Of a DNA stretch of 64,000 bases, positions 9,115-18,336 are shown piece after piece. The stretch is from an uncultured Bacteroidota bacterium (lineage in GTDB: Bacteria > Bacteroidota > Bacteroidia > Chitinophagales > Chitinophagaceae): positions 49,303-113,302 of the forward strand of contig CAIRES010000043.1 in assembly GCA_903877645.1 (NCBI GenBank), in the 5' to 3' direction. The notes beneath the pieces are model-generated. The model did no database searches. It saw only the letters and a list, made by a program, of their open reading frames with translations, and was not told the origin of the DNA. Position 1 is the stretch's first letter. Each line of letters starts with the position of its first letter. A program made the translations under genes and the position numbers.

Positions 9115-10632
9115 ATGACTCAGGATAGCACAAGTGCCGAACTTTATGCGGCCTATACCGATCTTCTTCAAAAAGCCGCAGATCTCAATTATTCATCCGC
9201 TGTACTTGGCTGGGACCAGGAAGTATACATGCCGCCTAAGGGTGCCGATATGCGTGGCAGACAACAGGCTACTCTGGCATCTATGGCGCACGAGTTACTC
9301 ACCAGCAACGAATATGGCTACCTGCTCAAGCAACTGAACGCTGTTTCAGCGGAGCTTAGTGACACCGAACGAAGGAATGTAGCGCTGAGTATAGAAGACT
9401 TTGAGAAGAACAAAAAGCTATCTCCTGATTTTATAGAAGAACTATCACGCCTTACCAGCGAATGTTTCAATAACTGGATCGCTGCCCGCAAGGCCAACGC
9501 CTTTTCCCTCTTTGCGCCTTCTCTTAGCCGCATGATCGCCATCAAAAGAAAGCAGGCTGAGCTATATGGCTATACCTGCCACCCCTACGATGCCCTGCTC
9601 GATGATTATGAAAAAGGGGCCAACGTGGTCATGCTCGATGCGCTCTTATCCAAACTGAAACAACAGCTACCCATACTCCTCAATAAGATAAAAGCAGCGC
9701 CACAGGTAAGCGAAGATTGTTTTCACCAACACTTCCCCCGCCAGCAGCAATGGGACTTTGGTATAGATGTATTGAAGCAAATGGGGTTTGATTTCGAAGC
9801 AGGCAGGCAGGATTACGCCGAGCATCCGTTCACCACATCCTTCTCCCCTGCCGATGTACGCATCACTACCCGTGTGGACGAGAACAACTATGCATCTATG
9901 CTGTGGAGTTGTATACACGAGGGCGGCCACGGCCTCTACGAGCAGGGACTGCCAATGGAACAATACGGCTTGCCGCTTGGCTCTGCCGTATCCCTTAGTA
10001 TCCACGAATCCCAGTCGCGCCTGTGGGAAAACAGCATTGGCCGCAGCCTCGGCCTGTGGCAATACTTCTTCCCTAAGCTACAGGCTTACTTCCCTGCTCA
10101 GTTGGAGAACGTGACCGCTACAGATTTCTTCAAAGCAGCTAACCGTGTTGCCCCCTCGCTCATCCGCACAGAAGCCGATGAGCTGACCTATCATTTTCAC
10201 GTGATGATCCGCTACGAGATCGAGAAAGCGCTCATAGAAGGTTCGCTTGATCCCAAAGACTTACCCGCCAAGTGGAACGAATTGTATCAAACTTATCTCG
10301 GCATCAGCCCGCACGATGATAAAACCGGGGTATTACAGGATGTACACTGGAGCCACGGCAGTTTTGGGTACTTCCCCACCTACTCCCTCGGCAGTTTTTA
10401 TGCCGCCCAGTTGTTCGACCAGGCGAAGAAAGACATACCCGGTTTGCAGGAGCAGATCAGCAACGGCGAATTATCCACCCTGCTGCAATGGCTGCGCACC
10501 AATATACACCAGTATGGCCGCCGTTATAACTCCGAAGAGCTTTGTGAAAGAATAACAGGACAAAAACTGGATACCGAATTCTTCATGCGCTATGCTGCCG
10601 ACAAATATAAACAAGTATATGGCCTCGAATAA
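9115..10632 (+). CDS. M32 family metallo-carboxypeptidase
   Basis: 505 residues, the normal size of thermostable carboxypeptidase Taq-like enzymes. The zinc motif is H268-E-G-G-H272 (IHEGGHGLYEQG), followed by the family regions SIHESQSRLWEN (with the third ligand glutamate) and RTEADELTYHFHVMIRYEIE. It removes C-terminal residues from peptides in the cytoplasm; there is no signal peptide. ATG 9115 gives the standard N-terminus. A small membrane-protein gene follows after 2 bp, so the two are probably translated from one mRNA. Confidence 0.94.
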   Translation: MTQDSTSAELYAAYTDLLQKAADLNYSSAVLGWDQEVYMPPKGADMRGRQQATLASMAHELLTSNEYGYLLKQLNAVSAELSDTERRNVALSIEDFEKNKKLSPDFIEELSRLTSECFNNWIAARKANAFSLFAPSLSRMIAIKRKQAELYGYTCHPYDALLDDYEKGANVVMLDALLSKLKQQLPILLNKIKAAPQVSEDCFHQHFPRQQQWDFGIDVLKQMGFDFEAGRQDYAEHPFTTSFSPADVRITTRVDENNYASMLWSCIHEGGHGLYEQGLPMEQYGLPLGSAVSLSIHESQSRLWENSIGRSLGLWQYFFPKLQAYFPAQLENVTATDFFKAANRVAPSLIRTEADELTYHFHVMIRYEIEKALIEGSLDPKDLPAKWNELYQTYLGISPHDDKTGVLQDVHWSHGSFGYFPTYSLGSFYAAQLFDQAKKDIPGLQEQISNGELSTLLQWLRTNIHQYGRRYNSEELCERITGQKLDTEFFMRYAADKYKQVYGLE

Positions 10633-10634
10633 AA

Positions 10635-11126
10635 ATGGCTGACTTAGTACGATATACCGAACCATTAGAACCTGATGAGCTGGCATTCCTCGAACGAAGG
10701 GAGAGTAAGGACAGGTCGTTGTATTATAAGGTCTTTCAGATCCTTATGGTCTTCAGTTTTGTGTTCCCATTTTTGGGAGCTTGGTACAGGGCTACCGATA
10801 ACGCACCAAATGCCTTCTCCCCCGGCAGATTTTTCCTTTCCGCGTCCATTCTGTTGGTTATCTCTTTAGTGGCTGTTTATGTGCCCTACCGGGCTCATCT
10901 CTACAAGATCCAGATAGACATCAGGGAAGGAAAAAAGACAATTGAGATCGCCCACATCATGCGCAAACTACAGATGAACGCAAAGAACACATGCCATTTT
11001 TATATAGACTCAAAGATAAAGCTCAGCATCGAGGTATCTTATGACGATTTTACACGATTGAATGACGGAGACGAGGTGAGTATAGAGTACGCCACCCACT
11101 CCAGGTTGTACCTCGGGTATTTTTGA
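10635..11126 (+). CDS. two-helix membrane protein of unknown function
   Basis: 163 residues. Two hydrophobic helices (about 32-50 and 66-85) are followed by a basic, mixed alpha/beta C-terminal part (about 90-163) that should face the cytoplasm. I recognise no motif. It begins 2 bp after the carboxypeptidase stop, pointing to translational coupling. The last codons overlap the -33 element of the promoter for the next gene. Confidence 0.7.
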   Translation: MADLVRYTEPLEPDELAFLERRESKDRSLYYKVFQILMVFSFVFPFLGAWYRATDNAPNAFSPGRFFLSASILLVISLVAVYVPYRAHLYKIQIDIREGKKTIEIAHIMRKLQMNAKNTCHFYIDSKIKLSIEVSYDDFTRLNDGDEVSIEYATHSRLYLGYF

Positions 11127-11153
11127 CATTGTACATTTTCCCCTTTACTTTTG
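11122..11153 (+). promoter_or_regulatory. Bacteroidota-type promoter for the delta' gene
   Basis: TTTG (11122-11125), a 20-base spacer and TACTTTTG (11146-11153) match the Bacteroidota sigma-A consensus TTTG-N19/20-TAnnTTTG. It is 36 bases before ATG 11189 and overlaps the stop codon of the gene before it. The spacer downstream holds a heptamer-periodic run (TAACAAC, TAAAGAC, TAACAAA). Confidence 0.65.
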
Positions 11154-11188
11154 ACCTACGACTAACAACTAAAGACTAACAAACATTA

Positions 11189-12331
11189 ATGCAATTCAGT
11201 AATGTAGTGGGCCAGCAGGCTGCCAAAGAAGGATTATTGAGGATGTGGCACAGCAATGTGTTCCCACACGCGTTGCTCATTACCGGCGTTGAGGGTACAG
11301 GGGGCCTGCCTATGGCGCTGGCTATGGCACAGTACGTATTTTGCGAAAATAAAGGCCCGCAGGATGCCTGTGGCAAATGCCCCGGCTGTAGCAAGGCCGC
11401 CAAACTGGAGCATGCCGACCTGCACCTCAGCTACCCAACTATACCCCCAAAAGCCGGCGTTAAAGCCATGAGCCGTCACTATGCCCCCGAGTTCCGTGAG
11501 TTTATACAGCAATCGCCCTATGGCACTACCTACGATTGGCTGCAGCACATCAATGCAGAGAACAAGCAGGGCAACATCACCGCCGAAGAATGTAATGAGA
11601 TCATAGACGTGCTCAACCTCAAATCGTATGAAGGTGGCAAAAAGGTACTGCTCATGTGGCGGCCTGAATACCTGGGTAAAGAAGGTAATAAGCTCCTTAA
11701 GCTGATAGAAGAACCACCCGCCGACACTATTCTCATTTTTGTGGCGGAGAATACCGAGGATATATTACAAACCATCCTTTCCCGCACACAAGAGGTAAGG
11801 TTAAGTCCTATCAGCCCCGCAGATATCGCTGAAGCGCTTACATCCCGGTCCCTCACCGATCCGCGGAAGGCGGCACAGGTAGCCCACATAGCCATGGGCA
11901 GCTATACTGAGGCACTGCGGCTGGTGCGCCATGCCGAGAACGACCTTTTCCCCGGCGTCAAAGACCTGTTCAATGCCCTGTTCACCAAAAACGGTGCGCT
12001 CATCGCAAAATTTGCCGATGAATGGTCGAAAGCAGGCCGCGAGCAGCAAAAGAACTTCCTCACCTATACCATACAACTGCTGGAACAAACCATAAAAGCC
12101 CGCTACCTTCCGGCCTCAGACCTGGCTTTACCTGATGCTGAAGCCCAATTTGTGCAGAAGCTCGCAGCAACCAAAATATCGTTTGAAGGATTTGGAGAGA
12201 TCGTCTCTGCCATTTCTGACACCATTGCCTATATCGAACGCAATGCCCATTCCAAGACACAGCTCCACGCATTGGCCATCCGGATGCAATATATCATCTG
12301 GAAAATGCCCCTGCCAGCGCACACTAATTAA
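11189..12331 (+). CDS. holB: DNA polymerase III clamp-loader subunit delta' (HolB-like)
   Basis: 380 residues. The AAA+-like N-terminal domain starts FSNVVGQQAAKEGL and PHALLITGVEGTGGLPMA. The P-loop is degenerate, as expected for the non-hydrolysing delta' subunit. A zinc module is seen in DACGKCPGC with an upstream Cys (FCEN). The region KEGNKLLKLIEEPP and ILSRTQEVRL are standard delta' motifs (the SRC-like arginine finger is SRT here). It helps load the sliding clamp at replication forks. It has its own promoter-like element and no obvious operon partner. Confidence 0.88.
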   Translation: MQFSNVVGQQAAKEGLLRMWHSNVFPHALLITGVEGTGGLPMALAMAQYVFCENKGPQDACGKCPGCSKAAKLEHADLHLSYPTIPPKAGVKAMSRHYAPEFREFIQQSPYGTTYDWLQHINAENKQGNITAEECNEIIDVLNLKSYEGGKKVLLMWRPEYLGKEGNKLLKLIEEPPADTILIFVAENTEDILQTILSRTQEVRLSPISPADIAEALTSRSLTDPRKAAQVAHIAMGSYTEALRLVRHAENDLFPGVKDLFNALFTKNGALIAKFADEWSKAGREQQKNFLTYTIQLLEQTIKARYLPASDLALPDAEAQFVQKLAATKISFEGFGEIVSAISDTIAYIERNAHSKTQLHALAIRMQYIIWKMPLPAHTN

Positions 12332-12489
12332 TATTCCATAAAATATTCATAAAGTGTGCTTTTTGCCGGTCAAAAAATCACTCTTTCTTTAACGTTAGCA
12401 CAGTTTTTGATTATCTTTTTATTAACAGCAATTAAGCTACATTTGTTATCGTTATTTCAGTTTATAGATCATATTAAGTTATTAGAACC

Positions 12490-14694
12490 ATGTTACAATT
12501 CATGAAGAATAAAATCCTGATCCCTCTCGTTTTAGTTGTGGCATTAGCAGCCTTCTTTTCATTCAGGTATGTATATCCCGGCAAAGGCCATGCATCTGAG
12601 GATAAGCGCCAGGTAGTATTAGAAACCGTAATGGGCGTCATCAATGCAGTGCATTATTCACCAAAGGCGCTTGACGATACCTTTTCTTCAAGGGTATACC
12701 ACCGCATGGTCACTGCATTCGATTATGACAAGCTTTATTTTACGCAGCAGGACATTAATAAGCTGCAAAACTACCAGTACAAAATAGACGACGAGATCCG
12801 CGAAGGCTCTATTGAGTTTTTTGATACTGTAGATGCCATCTTCACCCGCCGGATGGATGAAGCAGAAAAATTTTATCCTGTACTGCTCAGCAAGCCGTAC
12901 ACCTTCACATCCAATGAAGAGTTGCAGCTTAACGCCGATAAAGAAGCTTATGCAGCAGACGATGCCAGCCTCAGCAACAGGTGGAACAAGTACCTGAAGT
13001 ACAGGGTACTCGCCAAGTACGTGGATCTGAAAAATGAGCAGGATAAAAAGAAAGAGAACAAAGACTCTGTGAACGCCGTCATGAAAACGGACGCAGAGCT
13101 CGAGGCTATAGCCCGCGAAGGCATCAAAAAAGACTACGACGGCTACTACAAAAGAATGCACAAACGGAAAGACGACGACCGTTACACCTTTTACATCAAT
13201 GCGATCACCGAAACAGAGGACCCACATACTTCCTACTTCCCACCTGCCGAAAAAGAAGACTTTGATGCGGCTATGAGCGGTAGCTTCTTTGGCATTGGCG
13301 CACAACTGAAACAAACCCTGGAAGACAAGATCGAGATCACTGATGTGATTGCGGGAAGCGCATCGTGGAAGCAAGGCGAACTGAAATCAGGCGACCAGAT
13401 CCAAAAAGTAGCCCAAGGCACGCAGACTCCGGTAGACATACAGGGGTACGACCTGCCTGATGTGGTGAAGCTGATCCGTGGGCCTAAAGGCACTGAAGTA
13501 AGGCTCACCGTAAAGAAATCCGATGGTTCGGTAAGGGTGATACCGATCATCAGGGATGTGGTGAATATGGAATCTACATTTGCCAAATCAGCGATCATCA
13601 AAAGTAAGGATGGCCCTGTTGGGTATATCTACCTGCCTGAGTTCTATGCCGACTTCAACCATACCAGCGGCCGCAGTTGCGCGACCGATGTGGCGAAAGA
13701 AGTACAGAAACTGAAAGACGCAGGTGTTACCGGTATTATCCTTGACCTTAGGGACAACGGCGGCGGCTCATTAAATGATGTAGTGGAAATGGCTGGTATC
13801 TTTATTGGCAAAGGCCCCGTGGTACAGGTAAAGAGCAACCACTCCGCCCCAACGGTACTCAGGGCGCAACCATCATCAGAAGATCCTCTGTATACAGGCC
13901 CACTCGCTGTTATGGTCAATGAGAACAGCGCATCTGCATCCGAGATACTGGCGGCAGCATTGCAGGACTACAGGCGTGCAGTAATAGTAGGCGCTACTAC
14001 TTATGGCAAGGGAACTGTGCAGAATATGAAAGACCTTGATGCGATGATCAACCCAATGACCCGCCTCCGCCTTGTTGATGATTCTACAGGTACCGGCAAC
14101 TCTATAGGCTCATTAAAAATAACACTCGAAAAATTCTACAGGGTGAATGGCGGTTCTACACAAATGAAGGGCGTAACACCGGATGTTTCTTTACCCGATG
14201 CTTACGAAGCCTATGACGATGAAGACCTTGGCGAACGCAAACAGAAATCTGCCCTGCCATGGGATGAGATCCCGGCCGCCAGCTACAAGCAATTCAACAG
14301 CGTTGGCAATGTACAGATCCTTGCTGCACTCAGCGCCAGCAGGGTAAAAGCTAACCCTACGTTTAAGCTGATACAGGAAAACTCAGATATCATCAAGAAA
14401 AAGAAAGATGATAACGAAGTGTCGCTCAATGAAACCAAATTCAGAAAAGAACAGGAAGAACTGAACGCAACATCGAAAAAAATAGAAGAGTTGCAGAAGA
14501 AAGCAACAACACTCGATGTAGTGAACATACCCGCAGACATTGCTGATGCAAAAACAGACAGTGTATCTGTTAAAAAGAATACAGACTGGCTGAAAGCTAA
14601 GAGCAAAGACATATATATATCCGAAACAGTGAATATTGTCGACGACCTCGAAAAATCAGAAATGAAAATGAACCTCAAGACGGGCATGAAATAG
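12490..14694 (+). CDS. prc: tail-specific carboxyl-terminal processing protease (S41A)
   Basis: 734 residues. N-terminal hydrophobic anchor/signal (about 10-28), a helical N-terminal domain, a PDZ domain (about 255-360, GSFFGIGAQLK to VRVIPIIRD), the S41 catalytic core with the serine in ENSASASEI (about 480) and the lysine in TYGKGTVQ (about 506), and a long charged C-terminal domain of the DUF3340 type. It degrades periplasmic proteins from their C-terminus. ATG 12490 and 12502 are both possible starts. A -7-like box TACATTTG lies at 12438-12445. A strong intrinsic terminator follows the TAG stop, which also proves that TAG is read as stop in this organism. Confidence 0.93.
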   Translation: MLQFMKNKILIPLVLVVALAAFFSFRYVYPGKGHASEDKRQVVLETVMGVINAVHYSPKALDDTFSSRVYHRMVTAFDYDKLYFTQQDINKLQNYQYKIDDEIREGSIEFFDTVDAIFTRRMDEAEKFYPVLLSKPYTFTSNEELQLNADKEAYAADDASLSNRWNKYLKYRVLAKYVDLKNEQDKKKENKDSVNAVMKTDAELEAIAREGIKKDYDGYYKRMHKRKDDDRYTFYINAITETEDPHTSYFPPAEKEDFDAAMSGSFFGIGAQLKQTLEDKIEITDVIAGSASWKQGELKSGDQIQKVAQGTQTPVDIQGYDLPDVVKLIRGPKGTEVRLTVKKSDGSVRVIPIIRDVVNMESTFAKSAIIKSKDGPVGYIYLPEFYADFNHTSGRSCATDVAKEVQKLKDAGVTGIILDLRDNGGGSLNDVVEMAGIFIGKGPVVQVKSNHSAPTVLRAQPSSEDPLYTGPLAVMVNENSASASEILAAALQDYRRAVIVGATTYGKGTVQNMKDLDAMINPMTRLRLVDDSTGTGNSIGSLKITLEKFYRVNGGSTQMKGVTPDVSLPDAYEAYDDEDLGERKQKSALPWDEIPAASYKQFNSVGNVQILAALSASRVKANPTFKLIQENSDIIKKKKDDNEVSLNETKFRKEQEELNATSKKIEELQKKATTLDVVNIPADIADAKTDSVSVKKNTDWLKAKSKDIYISETVNIVDDLEKSEMKMNLKTGMK

Positions 14695-14719
14695 TTGCTT
14701 CAATAGACACATCACATAG

Positions 14720-14752
14720 CAGCCCGCACCCAATTGTGCGGGCTGATTTTTT
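14720..14752 (+). terminator. intrinsic terminator after the S41 protease gene
   Basis: CAGCCCGCAC (14720-14729) pairs perfectly with GTGCGGGCTG (14736-14745), followed by ATTTTTT. Confidence 0.9.
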
Positions 14753-14836
14753 ATAGATAACACGATCTTTATTATCCACGGGTAAATGAACGCGCACTTC
14801 ACGCTCTTTAAGTGATAGAACCGCCATTATTACCCC

Positions 14837-14866
14837 TTAATTCATTGAGTTATTGTTTTATATTTG
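14837..14866 (+). promoter_or_regulatory. candidate promoter for pyruvate carboxylase
   Basis: TATATTTG (14859-14866) is a perfect TAnnTTTG -7 element, 30 bases before the start codon. Nineteen bases upstream is TTA (14837-14839), a one-mismatch -33 TTG. Confidence 0.5.
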
Positions 14867-14896
14867 TAACCTATTCCACCACCATCGCTAACGAGA

Positions 14897-17800
14897 ATGA
14901 ACATCAAAAAAATATTAATAGCTAACAGGGGCGAAATAGCCATCCGCATATCGCGTGCTGCAACTGAGCTGAACATACCTACCGTCGCCATATATACATA
15001 CGAAGACCGCTATTCCCTGCACCGCTACAAGGCCGATGAGGCCTACCAGGTGGGCGGGGATAAAGACCCGTTGAAACCCTACCTTGATATTGAGGGCATC
15101 ATTAAAATAGCGCTGGAGTGCGGCGCTAATGCCATACACCCCGGCTATGGCTTTTTATCCGAGAATGCGACATTTGCCCGAAGGTGCTCCGAAGAAGGTA
15201 TTATATTCATAGGCCCCGATGCAAGTGCCATGGCAGCCCTCGGTGATAAGATGACAGCAAAAGAAGTAGCCCTCAAAGCCGGGATACCGCTTATAGAAAG
15301 CAATATTACCGATCTTACCGATATAACAATAGCGCTAAGCGAGGCCAACCGCATAGGCTACCCGCTAATGCTCAAAGCAGCATCAGGTGGAGGTGGACGT
15401 GGCATGCGCGTAGTGCGCAGCGATGCCGACCTCACAAAATCATTCCCCGAGGCACGCAGCGAAGCAAAGAACGCTTTTGGCGATGATACCGTATTCCTGG
15501 AGAAATTTGTAGAACGACCCAAGCACATAGAAGTACAAATAGCTGCTGACAGGCATGGCAACATTGTGCACCTGTATGAGCGCGACTGCTCAGTACAGCG
15601 CCGCTTCCAGAAGGTGGTGGAGATGGCGCCATCCTCGGCACTAAGGCAGGATACACTCGACAAGCTATACAGCTATGCTGTAAAGATCACGACTGCCGTA
15701 AAATACAATAACCTCGGCACGGTAGAGTTTCTTGTTGATGATGCACAAAACATCTACTTCATAGAAGTGAACCCACGCATACAGGTAGAGCATACCGTAA
15801 CGGAAATGATCACCGGCGTGGACCTCATTAAAACACAGATATTCATTGCCGCAGGCCACAAGCTCTCCGATCCGGAAATTGGCCTTGGCGACCAGGCCAA
15901 AATACCCAAAGTTGGTTTTGCCATTCAGTGCCGTATCACGACTGAAGACCCGCTCAATGACTTCAAGCCTGATTACGGCACCCTCGTTACCTACCGCAAT
16001 GCAGCAGGCTTTGGTGTGCGCCTCGATGAAGGCAGCACTTATCCCGGCATGAAGATCAGTCCGTTCTTTGATTCAATGCTCGTGAAGGTGAGTACCTCAG
16101 GCAATTCCATAAGGGACGCAGCTTCAAAAATGAACCGCGCCCTGCGCGAGTTCCGTATCCGTGGCGTGAAGAACAATATCCAGTTTCTCGAAAACCTTGT
16201 TACGAACGAAGATTTCCTTTCTGGCAATGCAACTGTAAATTTCATTCAGGAGCATCCCGAACTCTTTACATACACACTACGATTGGACAGGGGTACACGC
16301 ATGCTCAATTTCCTTGCAGAGGTATCGCTCAATGGCAACCCTGATGTGAAAGTGAAGAACGAAAAGGTGTTTGAAAAGCCCATCCTGCCAGATGTAGATA
16401 CATTTGTACCGTACACTAAGGGCACCAAAGACCTGCTTACAGAACTTGGCCCCGATAAATTCAGCGAATGGCTGCGTAAAGAGAAACAAATACACTATAC
16501 CGATACCACCATGCGCGATGCGCACCAGAGCCTGCTCGCTACCCGCATGCGTACCAACGACATGCTGAAGGTGGCCAAAAGCTTTGCCATCGCCTTCCCG
16601 CAAACGTTCAGCATGGAAGTATGGGGCGGCGCCACGTTCGATGTGTGTATGCGCTTCCTCAATGAAGACCCTTGGCGCAGGCTGGAGGCTCTACGCAAGG
16701 CCGTGCCGAATATCCTGCTGCAAATGCTGATCAGGGGTTGCAATGGTGTGGGCTATGCCGCATACCCCGATAATGTGATCGAAAAATTCGTAGAGCAATC
16801 CTGGGAGAAAGGTGTGGACATCTTCCGTATATTCGACTCGCTCAACTGGATGGAGAATATTGCCCCCTGCATAGATATGGTGCGCAAGCGCACCGGCGGC
16901 CTTGCAGAAGGCGCACTTTGCTACACGGGCGACATCATGGACCCTAAGCGCACCAAGTACGATCTGAATTACTACCTGCGCATGGCCAAAGACCTGGAAA
17001 ATGCAGGGGCGCACATCATTGCCATTAAGGACATGTCTGGCCTGCTGAAGCCCTATGCTGCTAAGATACTCGTAGAGGCACTCAGGGATACCGTAAAGCT
17101 GCCTATACACCTGCACACGCATGATACGTCGTCGCTGCAGCCTGCCACTTACCTCATGGCTATAGATGCCGGTGTGGATGTGGTAGATTGTGCGATAGGC
17201 TCACTCTCCGGCCTCACCTCGCAGCCCAATATGAACTCGGTGATAGAAATGATGCGCTTCAACGAAAGGGAAAACCCCTATGACATGAAGAAGCTCAACC
17301 AGTTCAGCAACTATTGGGAAGCTGTGCGCGAATACTACTACCCTTTCGAATCAGGGCTTAAAGCCGGCACTGCCGAAGTATTCCATCATGAGATACCCGG
17401 TGGCCAGTATAGCAATCTCAAACCGCAGGCCATAGCGCTTGGATTAGGCGATAAATTTGAACAGATCAAAGATATGTACGCCACCGTCAATGACATGTTT
17501 GGCGACATAGTAAAAGTAACCCCGAGCTCAAAGGTGGTAGGCGACATGGCACAGTTCATGGTCGCTAACGACCTTACAGAGCAGGATGTAATGGAGAAAG
17601 GCAGCAGCATCTCCTTCCCCGAATCGGTGCAGCAATTTTTCATGGGTGAGATAGGCCAGCCGGAAGGCGGCTTCCCTAAGGCCCTGCAGCAGATCATACT
17701 CAAAGACAAGCGCCCATATACCGACAGGCCAAACAAACACCTGCCACCAATAGACCTCGACAAAGCATTAATGGCTTTGCAGGAGCAATACGGCAATGAT

Positions 17801-18334
17801 CTCACTATTACTGATCTCCTGTCTGCGATCTTTTACCCCAAGGTATTTGATGCGTATATGAAATTCTACCGCCAGTATGGCGATGTATCTGTGGTACCTA
17901 CCCCACTCTTCCTGTATGGCATGAAGGTAGGCCAGGACACAACTGTGGAAATTGCCAAAGGCAAAACCCTCCTCATCAGGTTGCTGAGCATCGGCCCTGT
18001 GGATGACAAAGGCAACCGCACCGTATTCTTTAAGTTGAATGGGCAGACACGAAATGTGGAAGTACGCGACACCTCCGTAAAAACAGAGCGCAAAGAAAAT
18101 AAGAAAGCTAATAAAGACAATGAGCACCAGATCGGTGCGCCATTGCAAGGCATGCTGTCGAAACTGCTGGTGAAGAAAGGTGATGTGGTCAAGAAAAATC
18201 AGCAACTGTTCATCATCGAGGCCATGAAGATGGAAACCATCATCACAGCGCCGTTTGATGGCACAGTAAGCAATATAGAGCTGGCCGGCGGCACATTAGT
18301 GAACACCAACGACCTTGTAGTAGAACTAAACTAA
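14897..18334 (+). CDS. pyc: pyruvate carboxylase
   Basis: 1145 residues in the single-chain form. Biotin carboxylase domain at the N-terminus (KILIANRGEIAIRI; ATP loop GGGGRGMR at about 163-170; IEVNPRIQVEHTVTE), carboxyltransferase domain from about 530 (YTDTTMRDAHQSLLATRMRT), the allosteric/linker region, and a C-terminal biotinyl domain with acceptor Lys1111 in IEAMKMET. It makes oxaloacetate from pyruvate, bicarbonate and ATP to refill the TCA cycle. It could cooperate with methylmalonyl-CoA mutase at the left edge in propionate/succinate metabolism, although the genes are far apart. A secreted-protein gene starts 2 bp after its stop. Confidence 0.97.
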   Translation: MNIKKILIANRGEIAIRISRAATELNIPTVAIYTYEDRYSLHRYKADEAYQVGGDKDPLKPYLDIEGIIKIALECGANAIHPGYGFLSENATFARRCSEEGIIFIGPDASAMAALGDKMTAKEVALKAGIPLIESNITDLTDITIALSEANRIGYPLMLKAASGGGGRGMRVVRSDADLTKSFPEARSEAKNAFGDDTVFLEKFVERPKHIEVQIAADRHGNIVHLYERDCSVQRRFQKVVEMAPSSALRQDTLDKLYSYAVKITTAVKYNNLGTVEFLVDDAQNIYFIEVNPRIQVEHTVTEMITGVDLIKTQIFIAAGHKLSDPEIGLGDQAKIPKVGFAIQCRITTEDPLNDFKPDYGTLVTYRNAAGFGVRLDEGSTYPGMKISPFFDSMLVKVSTSGNSIRDAASKMNRALREFRIRGVKNNIQFLENLVTNEDFLSGNATVNFIQEHPELFTYTLRLDRGTRMLNFLAEVSLNGNPDVKVKNEKVFEKPILPDVDTFVPYTKGTKDLLTELGPDKFSEWLRKEKQIHYTDTTMRDAHQSLLATRMRTNDMLKVAKSFAIAFPQTFSMEVWGGATFDVCMRFLNEDPWRRLEALRKAVPNILLQMLIRGCNGVGYAAYPDNVIEKFVEQSWEKGVDIFRIFDSLNWMENIAPCIDMVRKRTGGLAEGALCYTGDIMDPKRTKYDLNYYLRMAKDLENAGAHIIAIKDMSGLLKPYAAKILVEALRDTVKLPIHLHTHDTSSLQPATYLMAIDAGVDVVDCAIGSLSGLTSQPNMNSVIEMMRFNERENPYDMKKLNQFSNYWEAVREYYYPFESGLKAGTAEVFHHEIPGGQYSNLKPQAIALGLGDKFEQIKDMYATVNDMFGDIVKVTPSSKVVGDMAQFMVANDLTEQDVMEKGSSISFPESVQQFFMGEIGQPEGGFPKALQQIILKDKRPYTDRPNKHLPPIDLDKALMALQEQYGNDLTITDLLSAIFYPKVFDAYMKFYRQYGDVSVVPTPLFLYGMKVGQDTTVEIAKGKTLLIRLLSIGPVDDKGNRTVFFKLNGQTRNVEVRDTSVKTERKENKKANKDNEHQIGAPLQGMLSKLLVKKGDVVKKNQQLFIIEAMKMETIITAPFDGTVSNIELAGGTLVNTNDLVVELN

Positions 18335-18336
18335 TA

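Noticed and set aside
11189..11330. Damaged ATP site in the clamp-loader subunit
   Set aside because: The degenerate P-loop is normal for delta' subunits, which do not hydrolyse ATP.
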